DNA from: Marasmius tenuissimus
Taxonomy: Eukaryota; Basidiomycota; Agaricomycetes; Agaricales; Marasmiaceae
DNA length: 64,000 nucleotides
Direction: 5' to 3'
Assembly: GCA_029532415.1 (NCBI GenBank)
Contig: JAQOTA010000071.1
Span: forward strand, 2,046,001-2,110,000
The position numbers and the translations under genes are program-made. The notes beneath the pieces were generated by a model that was given only the letters and a program-made list of their open reading frames with translations, made no database searches and was not told the DNA's origin. Shown here piece after piece: positions 35,523 to 45,845 of the stretch (the stretch's first letter is position 1; each line of letters opens with the position of its first letter).

Positions 35523-37061
35523 TCAAAGTACCCGCCGCCCCAGTCCACTTGGAATTCCCTGTTTGCAAAGATAGAAGTGAGCTGAGGCCCTGGAATGTAT
35601 AAACGGAACTGATTCACGTACATCGATGAGATACTCCAAAGCGAGGTCCGGAAGATTGTTGCTCGCGGACATGCAACGCAGCACGTCACCCCGGAGGAAC
35701 CCCATATCCAAGAATCGTTGAATATGACCTTGAGCTTTCGCTGGACGAGTTGTTGTAAAGGGGCGTCGTACGTTGTCGGTCTCGTCATCAGCATCCCAGT
35801 GGCTTTCACTGGCAGGCCCACGAGATGATGTGGCGTCACTGGGAGCATAACCTAGATTGAGAGGAGAGGGAGAGGCACAAAATCCGCTCAAAGTCCGCCG
35901 AGACGACGTTTCTTCATACTCATCGTCGGCGTCCCAATGCCTTTCGCTGGCAAGGCCGCGGGATGAAGCTGCGTCACTGGGAGTTTCTAATTGCCCGGGA
36001 TGAGATGGGGGCGAAGGTGAGGCACGGCCGTTGGCATATTGCAATCGCTGGGGGGTTTCCGGTCGGTGGCTGTAGATGTGGGTGATAGTCAAGTCCTCGC
36101 CGGCTGATTTGGTTTGATCGGGGACCTCTTCAGGTCCAGGTCCGTAATGGCTTCGAGAAGCATCTGGGAAAGGCTCGCATGAGGGATTCTAGGGATCTGA
36201 TATATTTATCAGCCACTCACCAGTGCCTTCTGAATGAGGGTAAATATGTGATGGGATTGGAGAGTTGTTGGCAGTCAAGTTAATTCGTGGAAATGCTTCT
36301 GGATCACAATATGGCCAAGTATTTTCAACTGCACATGTGGTTGTGTCCACATGCACAGGAGACCCACGACGTTCGGGAGAGTTCACCCACTCGTGGAGAC
36401 GTTCACGACTGGTCGAAGAACCCTCGTTCTCCCGAGTACTTAGTAGATGTGGAGTGAGAGGGGGGAACTCGGTATCACCACCACGGTCCACCCTCTGAGG
36501 TGATGGGCATCGATGTGCAAAAATATGGCCATCTTCGCTTCTGTCGTCGGGATGGTAGTTGCGTGAAGGATAGCCAGTGTTGATCCCAGGTTGGGGATTC
36601 AAATGATCTGAATCATATGGATGAGGATAAACAGCGGGCGCGGGGGTCCTGCTGCGATGAGCTTTGGCATAAGGAGACGGCATGTATTGCGCATGGGGTG
36701 TCCGTTCTTGAGAGAGAGCAGCTGCTAAAATTCGTCAGGCTTTTTACTTCATTCGAGATTCAAGCCAATAACTCACCCCTGCGGCGAAAGGGATTTGTGT
36801 CAAAGTCTACAGCATCGCAACTATCGGCATGAGCGAAAATTCGGGAATTTCATAGAACAAGTCAATCGCACCCCATCCATAGTTATATGTATCCCTCGAG
36901 ATACTTCCGACTGAGCTGTTGTTGAAGGTATCCCCATAGGTGTCGTTGTTGTGTGTTATCGTCGTCGAGCCATTGTAGGTACGGGTGTGCTGGTTTCCAT
37001 GAACATTGCTAAAGTGGCCGCCAGTAATTTTGAAATCATGAGAGTTAGCGAACATGGTCAT
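35523..37061 (-). CDS. Uncharacterised protein: 'GGxFxNVxGN' N-terminus and C-terminal UBA-like domain
   Basis: The start MTMFANSHDFKITGGHFSNV lies at 37061, about 50 bp after a TATA box. Exon 1 continues HGNQHTRTYNGSTTITHNND, ending at a GTGCGATTG donor after NYGW. Joining to DFDTNPFRRR and AAALSQERTPHAQYMPSPYA gives one continuous frame, and a further intron (GTGAGTGGC..TTCCCAG) joins to DASRSHYGPGPEEVPDQTKS. The middle is disordered, with an internal duplication (PSDAASSRGLASERHWDADD / PSDATSSRGPASESHWDADD). Near the C-terminus, IQRFLDMGFLRGDVLRCMSA then SNNLPDLALEYLI fits the UBA pattern (MGF..., N...A..YL). The 'I-GG-F-NV-GN' start is a motif known at the N-termini of many agaricomycete proteins, including NACHT proteins. 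No NTPase domain is present here. Confidence 0.65.
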
Positions 37062-37110
37062 GTTGGGTGGGTGTTGGGTGGGTTGGTGTCATCTTGGAGG
37101 GTGTTATAAG

Positions 37111-37120
37111 CCTTTATAGG
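37111..37120 (-). promoter_or_regulatory. TATA box of the GGxF/UBA gene
   Basis: The minus strand reads CCTATAAAGG, about 50 bp upstream of the ATG at 37061; a second TTATAAC lies next to it. Confidence 0.55.
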
Positions 37121-39912
37121 CCAGAGATAAGCGCGTGAGTTGATTTCGAAGGGATTTGTGCTGTTGAACGTGTATGTAAAGTATCGCTTGTGGAAAGAAA
37201 CTCTGAGGAGCTTTGACTCTGAGCTGTTGAATGCTATTCAGCAAAAAATCCTTGTGAGGAACAGGCAGTCTGGCACAAGTTGAACCGCCATGAAGCGTAA
37301 TGAGGAAAAGCTCGGGAAAGCACTGAAAAGCACCGCAACCCACGGGCCGTCGCTTAGACTCACTCTGACTCTTGTCCCTGCGAATCCAGCCTTCAAGCTA
37401 CAAGCTTCAGGCTTCAAAGCCTACAGCCGACATCTCAAGGATCCAAAATCAGACCTCCCCCAGAGATGGGTGTGGGTCAATCATCGCCTTGTGAGTTTCT
37501 TTTCGTGAGTCCGTGCCCCGCTTGGACACCATTCTGATCTTTCGCCTGCCTCAACAAAAATCAAGAGACGCTGGAAGCGACCGCTTGCTGTCCCGTCCAA
37601 CAGCTGTGACCCGTCATCAGATGGGTTTTGAACATGCCCAATCTTGGGTTGAAGCAGTGTTGCCGTGAAGCCTATGAGGCCAAGAGTCCGAGACCAGGCA
37701 ATCGCGCCGGCGCAGCACTGGGGCAATGGTCCTCATCTCTGGCCCCCTTGCTCCATCCGACCAGTTCAACGAACCTACAGGATCCGCAGAACACGTAGCT
37801 GTTGACTTCGGGACACAGAATTAGACCTCATCCCCGTGGAGATCCCGTGTAAATTTGCAAATATTCCGTTGGAATGCGGTCGCAGCGGTTTTCCATATCG
37901 TGACGTCTCGCTCGGATGATCTATTACCGTCCTGCCTCAAGGCTGCCGTCCAAAATCGAATGCCGGAAAGAGATGTGGGGTAGAACTCGTCTTCTATCAC
38001 ATCCAATTGCTGTAGCCCAGCCTGGCATCGACATCAACCGGATTTCGAAGACAGGCTGGAAAGGTCGGGAAGCGCGAGTATCGACAACTTGTTGCGTGTT
38101 GATGCATGATGGCTTCGCCGGATTCAAGAGATCGAGAGACCGAGCTCGACCCCTAGTCCAGTTCTTCTCCAACTCACTTGCCCTGTTCGACACTGTTCCA
38201 GCCCCCAGAATTTATGGACGCCGCTTCAATGATACAGAAATAGGCCACCAGACACCTACATTGATCGAACATCCCAGAGTGGGCACTTCTCATGAGCGTC
38301 TACATCTCGCTCGATGAGCTAAGTACCCTCCCTTTGCATCAATAATGCTGTCTGAAAAGCGGGTCGGACAGACCTTGGGTGTCTATTGCTACCCGGGTGG
38401 CCCAGCATCAGAAGTATCCAGATTCCAGGACGTTGGGAAAACATGACGTGGACAAAGTGTTGCTTTCCAATCACGAAGCCAAGAGGCGGTAGACCAAGCA
38501 CAAGAGAGCGCAAGCAGTCTATAGCTCTCCATCCAGAACTGGCCGAGTGAAGGTTGGGACCCGACGCTGAGCGGTCGCGTCCTTCTCGCACCGGGTGGCG
38601 TACAGGCGCCTGGACATCCCGCCGCCCGCGCGAGTCCCTTATATGGGACCACTATCCGCACCCTGCTTCAACAGCGCTGTCCGAGAAAAACGCAACAAAA
38701 GACGCTGAAGGCGCCTGTGGCCGGGGCCAACCCAACCCAGTCGACATCAGGTGTGTTCGGATGTTGTGATATCGTCAAATTACTCTTCCAAGTCATGTTC
38801 AAGGAGTTGCAAGGAGTTTATCTCCCTACCCGGACGTGGCTGGGGGTAGGGCACGAGAGGCCGATGGGAAACCAAGGTTTAGCCCTGATGTTGTGCGTAG
38901 AGGCCCTGTCTATCTTCCCAGCAGTTTTTGCTGTGCCCTTCTCCTCTGAGGAGTGTATAGATGCGCGCGGGCGTCTTTCCATGGGAGCTGACGCCACAAT
39001 CAATGCTATTCCCGTCCTTGCACCGCCCACATCAAAATGCTGTCTGATTGCACTGAAGTAGCTGTCGTCGCTGAAGACCGGGACCAGATAGGTTTGGGAC
39101 GTTGGGAGAGCGCAGTGTCGACGAGATACTGCCTACAAAGGTCAGGAGACGATAGTCGCAGTTTGGGGCTCCCACCACGGTCCAAGAGGGAGGCGGAAAA
39201 GGACACAAGGAGCCCTCAGGAACTCACGACCTGATGCTGATGTTGGGAGCTTGGCGTCCGTCGATCTTCCCCGTGAAATTGTTGTACCCGTACCAAAACT
39301 GCTGAACAGGGTGCCACACTACAAATCGTTCCTCTGGCCAAGGGAATGGTAGGTCGTTTGGAAGAAATGCTGTTTTGCCTCTTTTTCGATATAGACGGGC
39401 TCGGAAATCAGGACATAGACCATCATGCTGGCAGCAACAGCGGGTGACGTCGACCGTCGACCGTTTTGCTGTTGACGATGATGCCGATGTGATAAATATG
39501 TCTGTTATGCTGTTGGACGGGCTGTAGACGGGTGGAATGCTGACAATGAGCAAGTAAGGGTACTATCCAAGCTGGGTGGCAGCCGATTTCCTCACACACT
39601 AGTATTCCACAACCCACGATTCTCGAACCTGCACTACGGTAACAGCGAACAAACATAAAACTTCGTCTACGACTTCAGAAAACCACGTACATGGCATAAC
39701 CTCGACAGAACTCACCTTTTACGGCTCATTCGCATCCATCCTGAGGATCCAGTCATTTGCCGTGGTGGAAGAAGAACAAGAGTGGAAACGGACATGTGGG
39801 AATGGGTGAACAGCAAACGAACGGTGGATGTGAGTTCATGTAGCTCAGCTTTTTCTCTTCACAGCCTCTAGATCTGCCAGTTTGACTCTTCTATTCTACA
39901 TCGTCAACATAT
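37121..39912. other. Long region without a confidently recognised gene
   Basis: Frames on both strands are short, overlap each other and lack family motifs. The best candidate is on the minus strand at 39224-39553, whose C-terminal half (PNDLPFPWPEERFVVWHPVQ, then QFWYGYNNFTGKIDGR) has coding-like composition. A plus-strand frame at 37916-38317 overlaps a minus frame at 37924-38193, and I cannot choose between them. No transposase, reverse transcriptase or tRNA signal was seen. It may contain degenerate genes. Confidence 0.3.
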
Positions 39913-41812
39913 TTGTTCTCAAAATCATCCAGTTGTCTTTCATTTGACTGTTCTCACACCTCGTTCTCTCTTTTACCTTTCCGATATATTCTTCTTGAAG
40001 GCCTTTCTCGTTTTCAACTGACCTCTCATCTCATCATTCGCCCCACTCCCTTCCACCAAGTAATTCTTCCAAATCACACCCCACCACCCATCGAACATCT
40101 GTTATCGGTGAATAGAGAGCAACCATTCAATGCACCCCACTGCGACCTTCTCGCCGAAAATTCCCCATCTTACGACCCGTGCCAACACGCGCCAAAAGCT
40201 GCGCCCCATTCTGTACCAACGCAACGCACAGTGGCTAGCATTTCTTTACTTCGTCCAGTTATTCTCAATAGACCCGGACCAACCAAGCATTCCACGCGAC
40301 CACGCTCAACACCTTCGGGTGCATCCATACTCAATTTCGTAGCGCAATACTTCAAGCTCTTTCCTGAGCGTTCCCCCCATCCTGTTCACGAGTGTTCAAC
40401 TCCAAAATTTCGGATTCAAGCTATTTTCTCAGTACTAAGGATTTCACGACGACACCCTATGGGCATTTGCTATTGGCCGACTTGCGCAACTCATGACCCC
40501 TCGCCTTCGCTCCCAGGCGCACTGCCCTCCACGAACCACAAAGATCACAGTACGTTGGTCCTTCAGGGGATGTCTGCTTTCTTTGAATACTCGTTTCACC
40601 CCAAGTACACATGGAATTTTCCGCTATCAGCACCCTATCACCCCGCCTTCCGCCTTCGCCTTCCAGGATCGCCCCGAGCTAACTCTCGTACAGCTACCCA
40701 TCCAGTGCATCGCGCCTTGCTTCATAATTTATCGTCAACGTTCTCTTCCGTTCTCTTCGCAGATCACACCATCAATTGTATAGGAGAGAGCTCGCGACTT
40801 TGTGGACACTCGGTACCCGGCCATCGTCCCGTTCTCTTCCAGTCTTCTGGCCTTCTTGTTCAGTCTTCATTTGGTTAAGAAGCACTTCGGCACCCGTAAC
40901 CGTCCGGGTCCGTGGTCCATACCTTGACGAAATTAACTGCCCCGTCGGGCACCTCCTCTCGGACCGTGTTCGAAAGCCAAGTAATGGGCTCGTCGCTCAG
41001 TACTCGACCGCTAAGTGAATGCTTTCAGTATCATTTGTGCGGTCCGTCGTGTACATGGTGAATCGTACAAGGCCTCGTCCTGTTTGAAACTTGTATACAT
41101 ATTATCCTCTCCTCCCTTCATCCGCATCGGGTTCTATTCTGTACACCTTCAATTCGACAATCAGAACCGCTCGTGGTAGTAGTGAATGCACTCGACTGCA
41201 TTCGGTCGACGGGACCCAGTGGTGCTTCAGTGAAGAATCACGGTCGCGCAGCACGTGGAAGTCTACTACTAACACAGGGCCTCAAGCCCCCAATTACGGG
41301 CTGGGGACATATGACCTATGCCTTCTCGTTGTTATATACGTTGTTCTCTTGTCCAGCGCTAGTACTTCAAATTCCAGCACAACGAGAGGCAGGCTCCAAT
41401 TCATTTGTTGAAAGCTGAGGCTAGCAGGCTCACATGAGGAAGGTCCATTTTCTTGATTCGACAAGCCATAGTCCTTGTACCTCATCAAGAAGAGCACGCC
41501 GAGGGCCTTTTCAGCAGTGGGAGTGGGCTGATTGGACCGTCTTGGAGAAAACCATCGAACGAAAATATCCCAAGTCCCCTAAAAAGGTTCATGGGTAGCT
41601 TTGACCTGGCCCACCTGATACATAATATGTATACGACATTTCCCACTCGATCAAAGCGCCCCCGACGCCTTTGCTTCCATCGTTCACGCGCAGTTTGGAC
41701 TCGTAGTGAGCACCAGAGTCACATTCTCACACCTCGCTCTCGCTTTCACCAAGTTCCCGTCATCCCGTTTCGATTCTCAGACAACTTCTTATTCCGTCCA
41801 GTCCACCAATGA
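39913..41812. other. Pyrimidine-rich region with long but doubtful open frames
   Basis: A 966-bp plus-strand frame (39913-40878) lacks an ATG in its first half, is very rich in Ser, Pro, His and Leu, and matches nothing I know. Its openness may come from the C/T-rich composition, which lowers stop-codon frequency. Further short frames run to 41812. It could be the 5' part of the gene whose 3' exon lies at 41813-42132, but I cannot define exons. Confidence 0.25.
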
Positions 41813-42132
41813 GATCTCGCTACCGTTGTTCTCATTACCGGTGAATCTCGTGCCTCTGTTGCCTTCTGTGTATTGGATTCGAGGTACTATTCCTTAATAA
41901 TAGTACCGGACGATTCTTCGCAGTTAACGAGATCAAGGCCCTCGTACAGTCTAATGCGTTATTGAAGTTCGATAGGTCCGACACTGTCCCGAAGATGTGG
42001 GAGGATCCAGACGAACCCGAAGACGATGGGTATGTTCAGTGGGAAACGGCAGGCGAAAAGCGTGGTTGGATGTACATGAATGTAGTGGCCCCTTCTTCCG
42101 TCGAGTCCATTGTACAATACATGCCAGAATAA
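41813..42132 (+). other. Probable 3' exon of an unidentified gene
   Basis: Two frames here look coding. The first reads DLATVVLITGESRASVAFCV up to about 41880. The second, from about 41908, reads GRFFAVNEIKALVQSNALLK, then FDRSDTVPKMWEDPDEPEDD, GYVQWETAGEKRGWMYMNVV and the stop at 42130-42132. The two are in the same frame but separated by a 20-odd-nt stretch with an in-frame stop, so an intron or a lesion must lie between. Acidic, Trp-rich composition argues for real protein. No domain is recognised. Confidence 0.4.
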
Positions 42133-42361
42133 ATCCCTCTCGCCCGGGCCCCGATGTATCACTGGGTGCGGATCTCGGTCCTCGGACTTGGAGATATCTT
42201 CGGTGAGTACATGCATATGGAGATCAAGCGCCCACAGTACGTATCCGTCATTCTACAGGTTATTACAGGCTCGAAACATATTGAAATAATGTATGAATAC
42301 ATAGAAAAAAGTAGTCCTTGAATCAAAATCCTCAACAAGACGAACCTCAAAGAATAAACCA

Positions 42362-43621
42362 TCACGCGGTTTTATGGGGGAGTGCGACAAGCTTCACCCC
42401 GCTGACTTGGTCATTCTCCATTCGCTTCAGCCCATCGGGTATCCCAGCCAATCCGTTGGGAAGCTCTTCGACACGATTAGGCTGCGTAGGAGAAATACAG
42501 ATGAGAAAAACAATATTCAAAGAGCGAAAGAGAACGTCAACGCACCACAACAGTCCCATCCTCCAAAAACTGGGTGAGCTGTTTGTAAAGCACCCTCCCG
42601 AACGGACGATTGGCCTCTGGCTGTACATTTCCAAATACATGATGAACCTTCTTGCTCTGTACGAGGTTCTTGATCTGCGAATCCAGAACTATAACTAAAT
42701 TGCCTCCCTCCGCGAGGATGTTGTAGCTCGCTTCCTGGGTGTCCGGAAGACTGATAGCATCGTATACGGCCTTCACCGGGACGTTCGTGATCTTCTTGAC
42801 CTCAGCCGGGAGGTCTTGGATAGCGACTGATTTACGATCGACGACATGCGTCGCGCCCAAGCTTTTCAAGAAATCGGTATGATGGCCGGAGGCGTAGGTT
42901 ATGATAGGGGAGAATCCGCCAAATTTGAGCATCTGGATAGCTATAAAGTGCCATCAGAAAACTCATTGCCATGGTGTGAGTCCTGGTTGAACGAACCATA
43001 TTGTCCAACAGACGAAGCTCCGCCTACGACGACGGCTGGTTGACCGGTGAACTGAACGTTCTTGTCGAGTTTCGGGTTCAATCCCGCTCCCTTGTCAGTC
43101 CAATACAGTCCGATGGCGGCAGTGGCCAAGGCAAGAGGGACCGATGCTGCTTGAGAATACGAGATAGACTCAGGGATCTACAAGTCGAAGCTGATCGTCA
43201 GAGTTCAGTGCAGCCAAGTGGTCGTCAGAGACCCTACCTTGGCAACGATTTCAGCAGGTACTTTGGTAAACTGTTGGAATCCTGCGTAGTCATTCGCAAA
43301 GAATCCTTGGAAAAGTCTAGGAGGCGACATGAATATGCAAACAAATCTCGAAAAAGTCCCATGTTTGCTCACACTCTGTCACCAACACTGAAGCCCTCTA
43401 CACCTTCTCCGAGTTTCGCGACATCCCCAGCGATATCCGTACAGAGCGGGGTAGTTCTGGAGAAAAAACCCGTATTTCTGGATCTTCCAGTCCACGGGAT
43501 TCAACGCGGCAGCCTTGATTTCGACGAGTATCTCGCCGGCTCCGGGAGTTTGGATATCTCGCGTGTCGATGGCGAACGGGCCCTGTTTCTTGGTGATGAA
43601 TAGAGCTTTCTGAGAGGACAT
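42362..43621 (-). pseudogene. Medium-chain dehydrogenase (zinc-less quinone oxidoreductase / trans-enoyl reductase type) with a 5-bp frameshift
   Basis: The start is MSSQKALFITKKQGPFAIDT at 43621. Exon 1 reads EIKAALNPVDWKIQ-type EILVEIKAAALNPVDWKIQK and QNYPALYG. It then shifts frame: the next conserved block DIAGDVAKLGEGVEGFSVGD lies in another frame, with about five bases missing between TACGGA and ATCGCT (about 43437). Downstream exons are intact: RVLFQGFFANDYAGFQQFTK, PESISYSQAASVPLALATAA, VVVGGASSVGQY-AIQMLKFG (NADPH-binding loop), SLGATHVVDRKS and FGRVLYKQLTQFLEDGTVV. The end is RVEELPNGLAGIPDGLKRME..LPHKTA at 42362. Excising the region as a 56-nt GTACGG..TTCAG intron would delete the conserved block, so a lesion is the better explanation. 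Relatives are NADPH-dependent reductases, including ToxD-like enzymes. Confidence 0.72.
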
Positions 43622-44478
43622 GACTTCGATTGAGAGAGATGTGTGAGGGAAATACTGCTACTAGTGGTTACTCTGATGCTCGTGAAAATCATGCTTTATA
43701 TATATCGTTCCAACACCCATCACGATCTTGCCACCAACCCCTAAAGCAGAGCTGAGAGAAAATGTTGACTAAGATGATGACGACTGGGAGTACTTACTAT
43801 TGCGCGATCTCGTCGAAACATAGTTTGTCAGCTAAGTCAACCGGTAGACTTCCGTGTCTCTCATCCCTGAGCTTTCCCTGGTCCTTTGTAAGTGTCAGAG
43901 CCCGGACGAGACCATCCAGGAGGTGCAGACTCGTAGTTACTGATTTACGACAGCCTGGCAGCCGTGCTGAGTAAGGATAAGAAGTAGAATAGGTAGGGTC
44001 GATCTTGCGCACCTCATGAACCTTGTTTCGAAACCAACTTTCCAACCTCGCGATAGTCCCAGTCCCACATGGTTCGGAAATTTCCCATCTACTACAAACA
44101 ATCCCACTCCAAGTAGGTCGTGACTCTTGTTTGTCGTAGCTAAGTAGCGCGTATAACATCATGAATAACGGGAGTCTCGTTATCCTAGTAGGAGGCTCAG
44201 AGAGGATATCGGTGGACAGTGCTAGTGAGCTTCAATGATTTTCACCTCAGATCGGCGCACGGCCTACCATTAGGCTTTCAAGATCTCAACACGTAGAACA
44301 CGAACTGATCATTGCCGAGTCATACGATATCGAATGAACTTTGGAGGTCATGGGGGAACGTTGCATTAGAAATATTTCGTCATTGACGACGAGCCTAGCC
44401 TGAATCCAGTATTTAGTGTAATCTGTAGTGTCGTATAATAATCGTAGATCAATACCTCGACCGAAAACAGACAGCCAA
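43622..44478. promoter_or_regulatory. Upstream region of the MDR gene with TATA box
   Basis: The minus strand carries TATATATAAAG at 43694-43704, about 75 bp upstream of the MDR ATG at 43621. The remaining roughly 770 bp to the LysM pseudogene shows no coding exon. Confidence 0.45.
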
Positions 44479-45373
44479 TCAGGTCTCAACTGTGACCGTC
44501 AAAGTCCCCCCAGTAACGAAAACCGTAGCCGTCGGAGCAGCTGTGACCGTAACCACAGCCGTCGTCGTTGTCGGTGCGGGATTGGAACCAGAAACTGGAC
44601 AGAAAGGCAGAGCAGCGCGAGCCGGACAACCTTGTCGTTCCATTGCTAGGAAGCCATCTTTGATCTGCCCAGTCGCTGAGTGAGCAAGATATATCAAGAA
44701 GAGTAGAAAGACGAACGCGCCCTATACAGACAACCGAGGAAATTCGGATAGATACACTGAATATAAGTTTGATAGTACGGTCTAACCTCACTGAGGGCTT
44801 CGCCGAGGTTGTTTAGTAGAGGACAAGCGTATACGGCTGCACCGGCGATGGGAGTAAAGCCGGAAGAGCGGTGAATGTTATGACGGAAGTGGAAGTGGAT
44901 GTAACGGTGCTCTGGCCTTGACCCTGGACCGTGGTAGTCAGTGTCTGAGTCGTGATTTGCGTAACCGGCGAGATGGTTGGTGATAGAGAAACAGTGGAGG
45001 TTGTGTTGATGGTGGGTGAAGTGGTGACTGAGACGAGACGGGTTTCGGTCCTGGATAGGGAGGTTATGGAGGTGACTGTGCGCGTTTGGAGTGGTTGGCT
45101 GATCGTGACCGTGGTTGCTGCACATTGATTACTGCCTCCTCCGCTGGATGGCAAGGCGACGCAGAGTGATTGATCAATGTAGAGGTTGGTGCATCCTGAA
45201 TTGACTGCAGAGTTGAGAGAGATTACGGTCCCTGTAGGCAATCCAAACTTTTTATCAATCGCAGTACAAGTGCTCCTGACTGAACGGTATAGGACTGGCT
45301 GCAGGTTGGAGCGCGGGGAGCCAGGGCCTGGGAGAGAGCAACGAGAGAGGAGGAAAAGTTGAAGGAACGACAT
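44479..45373 (-). pseudogene. LysM-domain protein paralogue with multiple frameshifts
   Basis: The ATG at 45371-45373 starts MSFLQLFLL and should continue into a signal peptide, but the frame shifts. The alternative frame reads LVALSQALAPRAPTCSQSYT, matching the intact paralogue. Comparison shows a 2-nt loss in a CT run (about 45345), a 1-nt loss where the paralogue has GGAGACACTTG (about 45272) and a further 1-nt shift near 44866. Between the second and third lesions one LysM is readable: STCTAIDKKFGLPTGTVISL, NSAVNSGCTNLYIDQSLCV. A Thr-rich linker follows. After the third shift the frame reads GFTPIAGAAVYACPLLNNLG and, after an intron, IKDGFLAMERQGCPARAALP and FCPVSGSNPAPTTTTAVVTV. Fungal LysM proteins bind chitin. 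I judge this copy inactive unless the indels are sequencing errors. Confidence 0.7.
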
Positions 45374-45845
45374 GGCGAAAGAGTGGACTGGTAAACAGTG
45401 GGCGAGGAAAAGTCGCGTCGTCGCGTTGGATATCTTTATCAGAAAAATCCTTTGCGGCGTCAGGAATTGGTGAAACCCTATCAAACAGCTGAATTTTTTC
45501 AACCGAGAGCATATTTGCTGTCAGAGTCTGTCATTTCGAGCTTGAGCAGGGCTTGGTTTAGGCCTGGGTAGTCACCGGTTCACCGGCTATTGACCGTAGA
45601 GGACAGAAAATGGCAACACTCATATTCCCACGGCAGCCTTATTTGTTTCCGTTCCACGTTTTTCAGGTTCCTCCTACTTGGCCAGGCCGGCCAGCCCAGA
45701 CGTCTGCAATGGTTTCACCAGTTAAATTCAGGGAACAGTCGTCAGTTGCGATTTTTGCGAACGTCTTCAGGTACACGATTAAAAGCAAAGCACAAATTTT
45801 CGCGACTTGTACTCCTACCCCCCACATTCGTCAATCGTAACTTTC
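45374..45845. promoter_or_regulatory. Divergent intergenic region of the LysM pair
   Basis: This 472-bp spacer lies between two ATGs of paralogous head-to-head genes. It includes GTCACCGGTTCACCGG (45571-45586), similar to the repeated TCACCGGTCACCGGTCA near 10245, and a weak TATA-like ATTAAAAG about 65 bp before the plus-strand ATG. Confidence 0.4.

Noticed and set aside
35523..37061. Full NLR/NACHT immune receptor suggested by the GGxF N-terminus
   Set aside because: No Walker A or NACHT motif occurs in the spliced frames; only the N-terminal motif and a UBA-like end are present.
39913..40878. A 966-bp plus-strand open frame
   Set aside because: It has no ATG in its first half, a Ser/Pro/His/Leu composition expected from C/T-rich DNA, and no known motif, so I did not call it as a gene.
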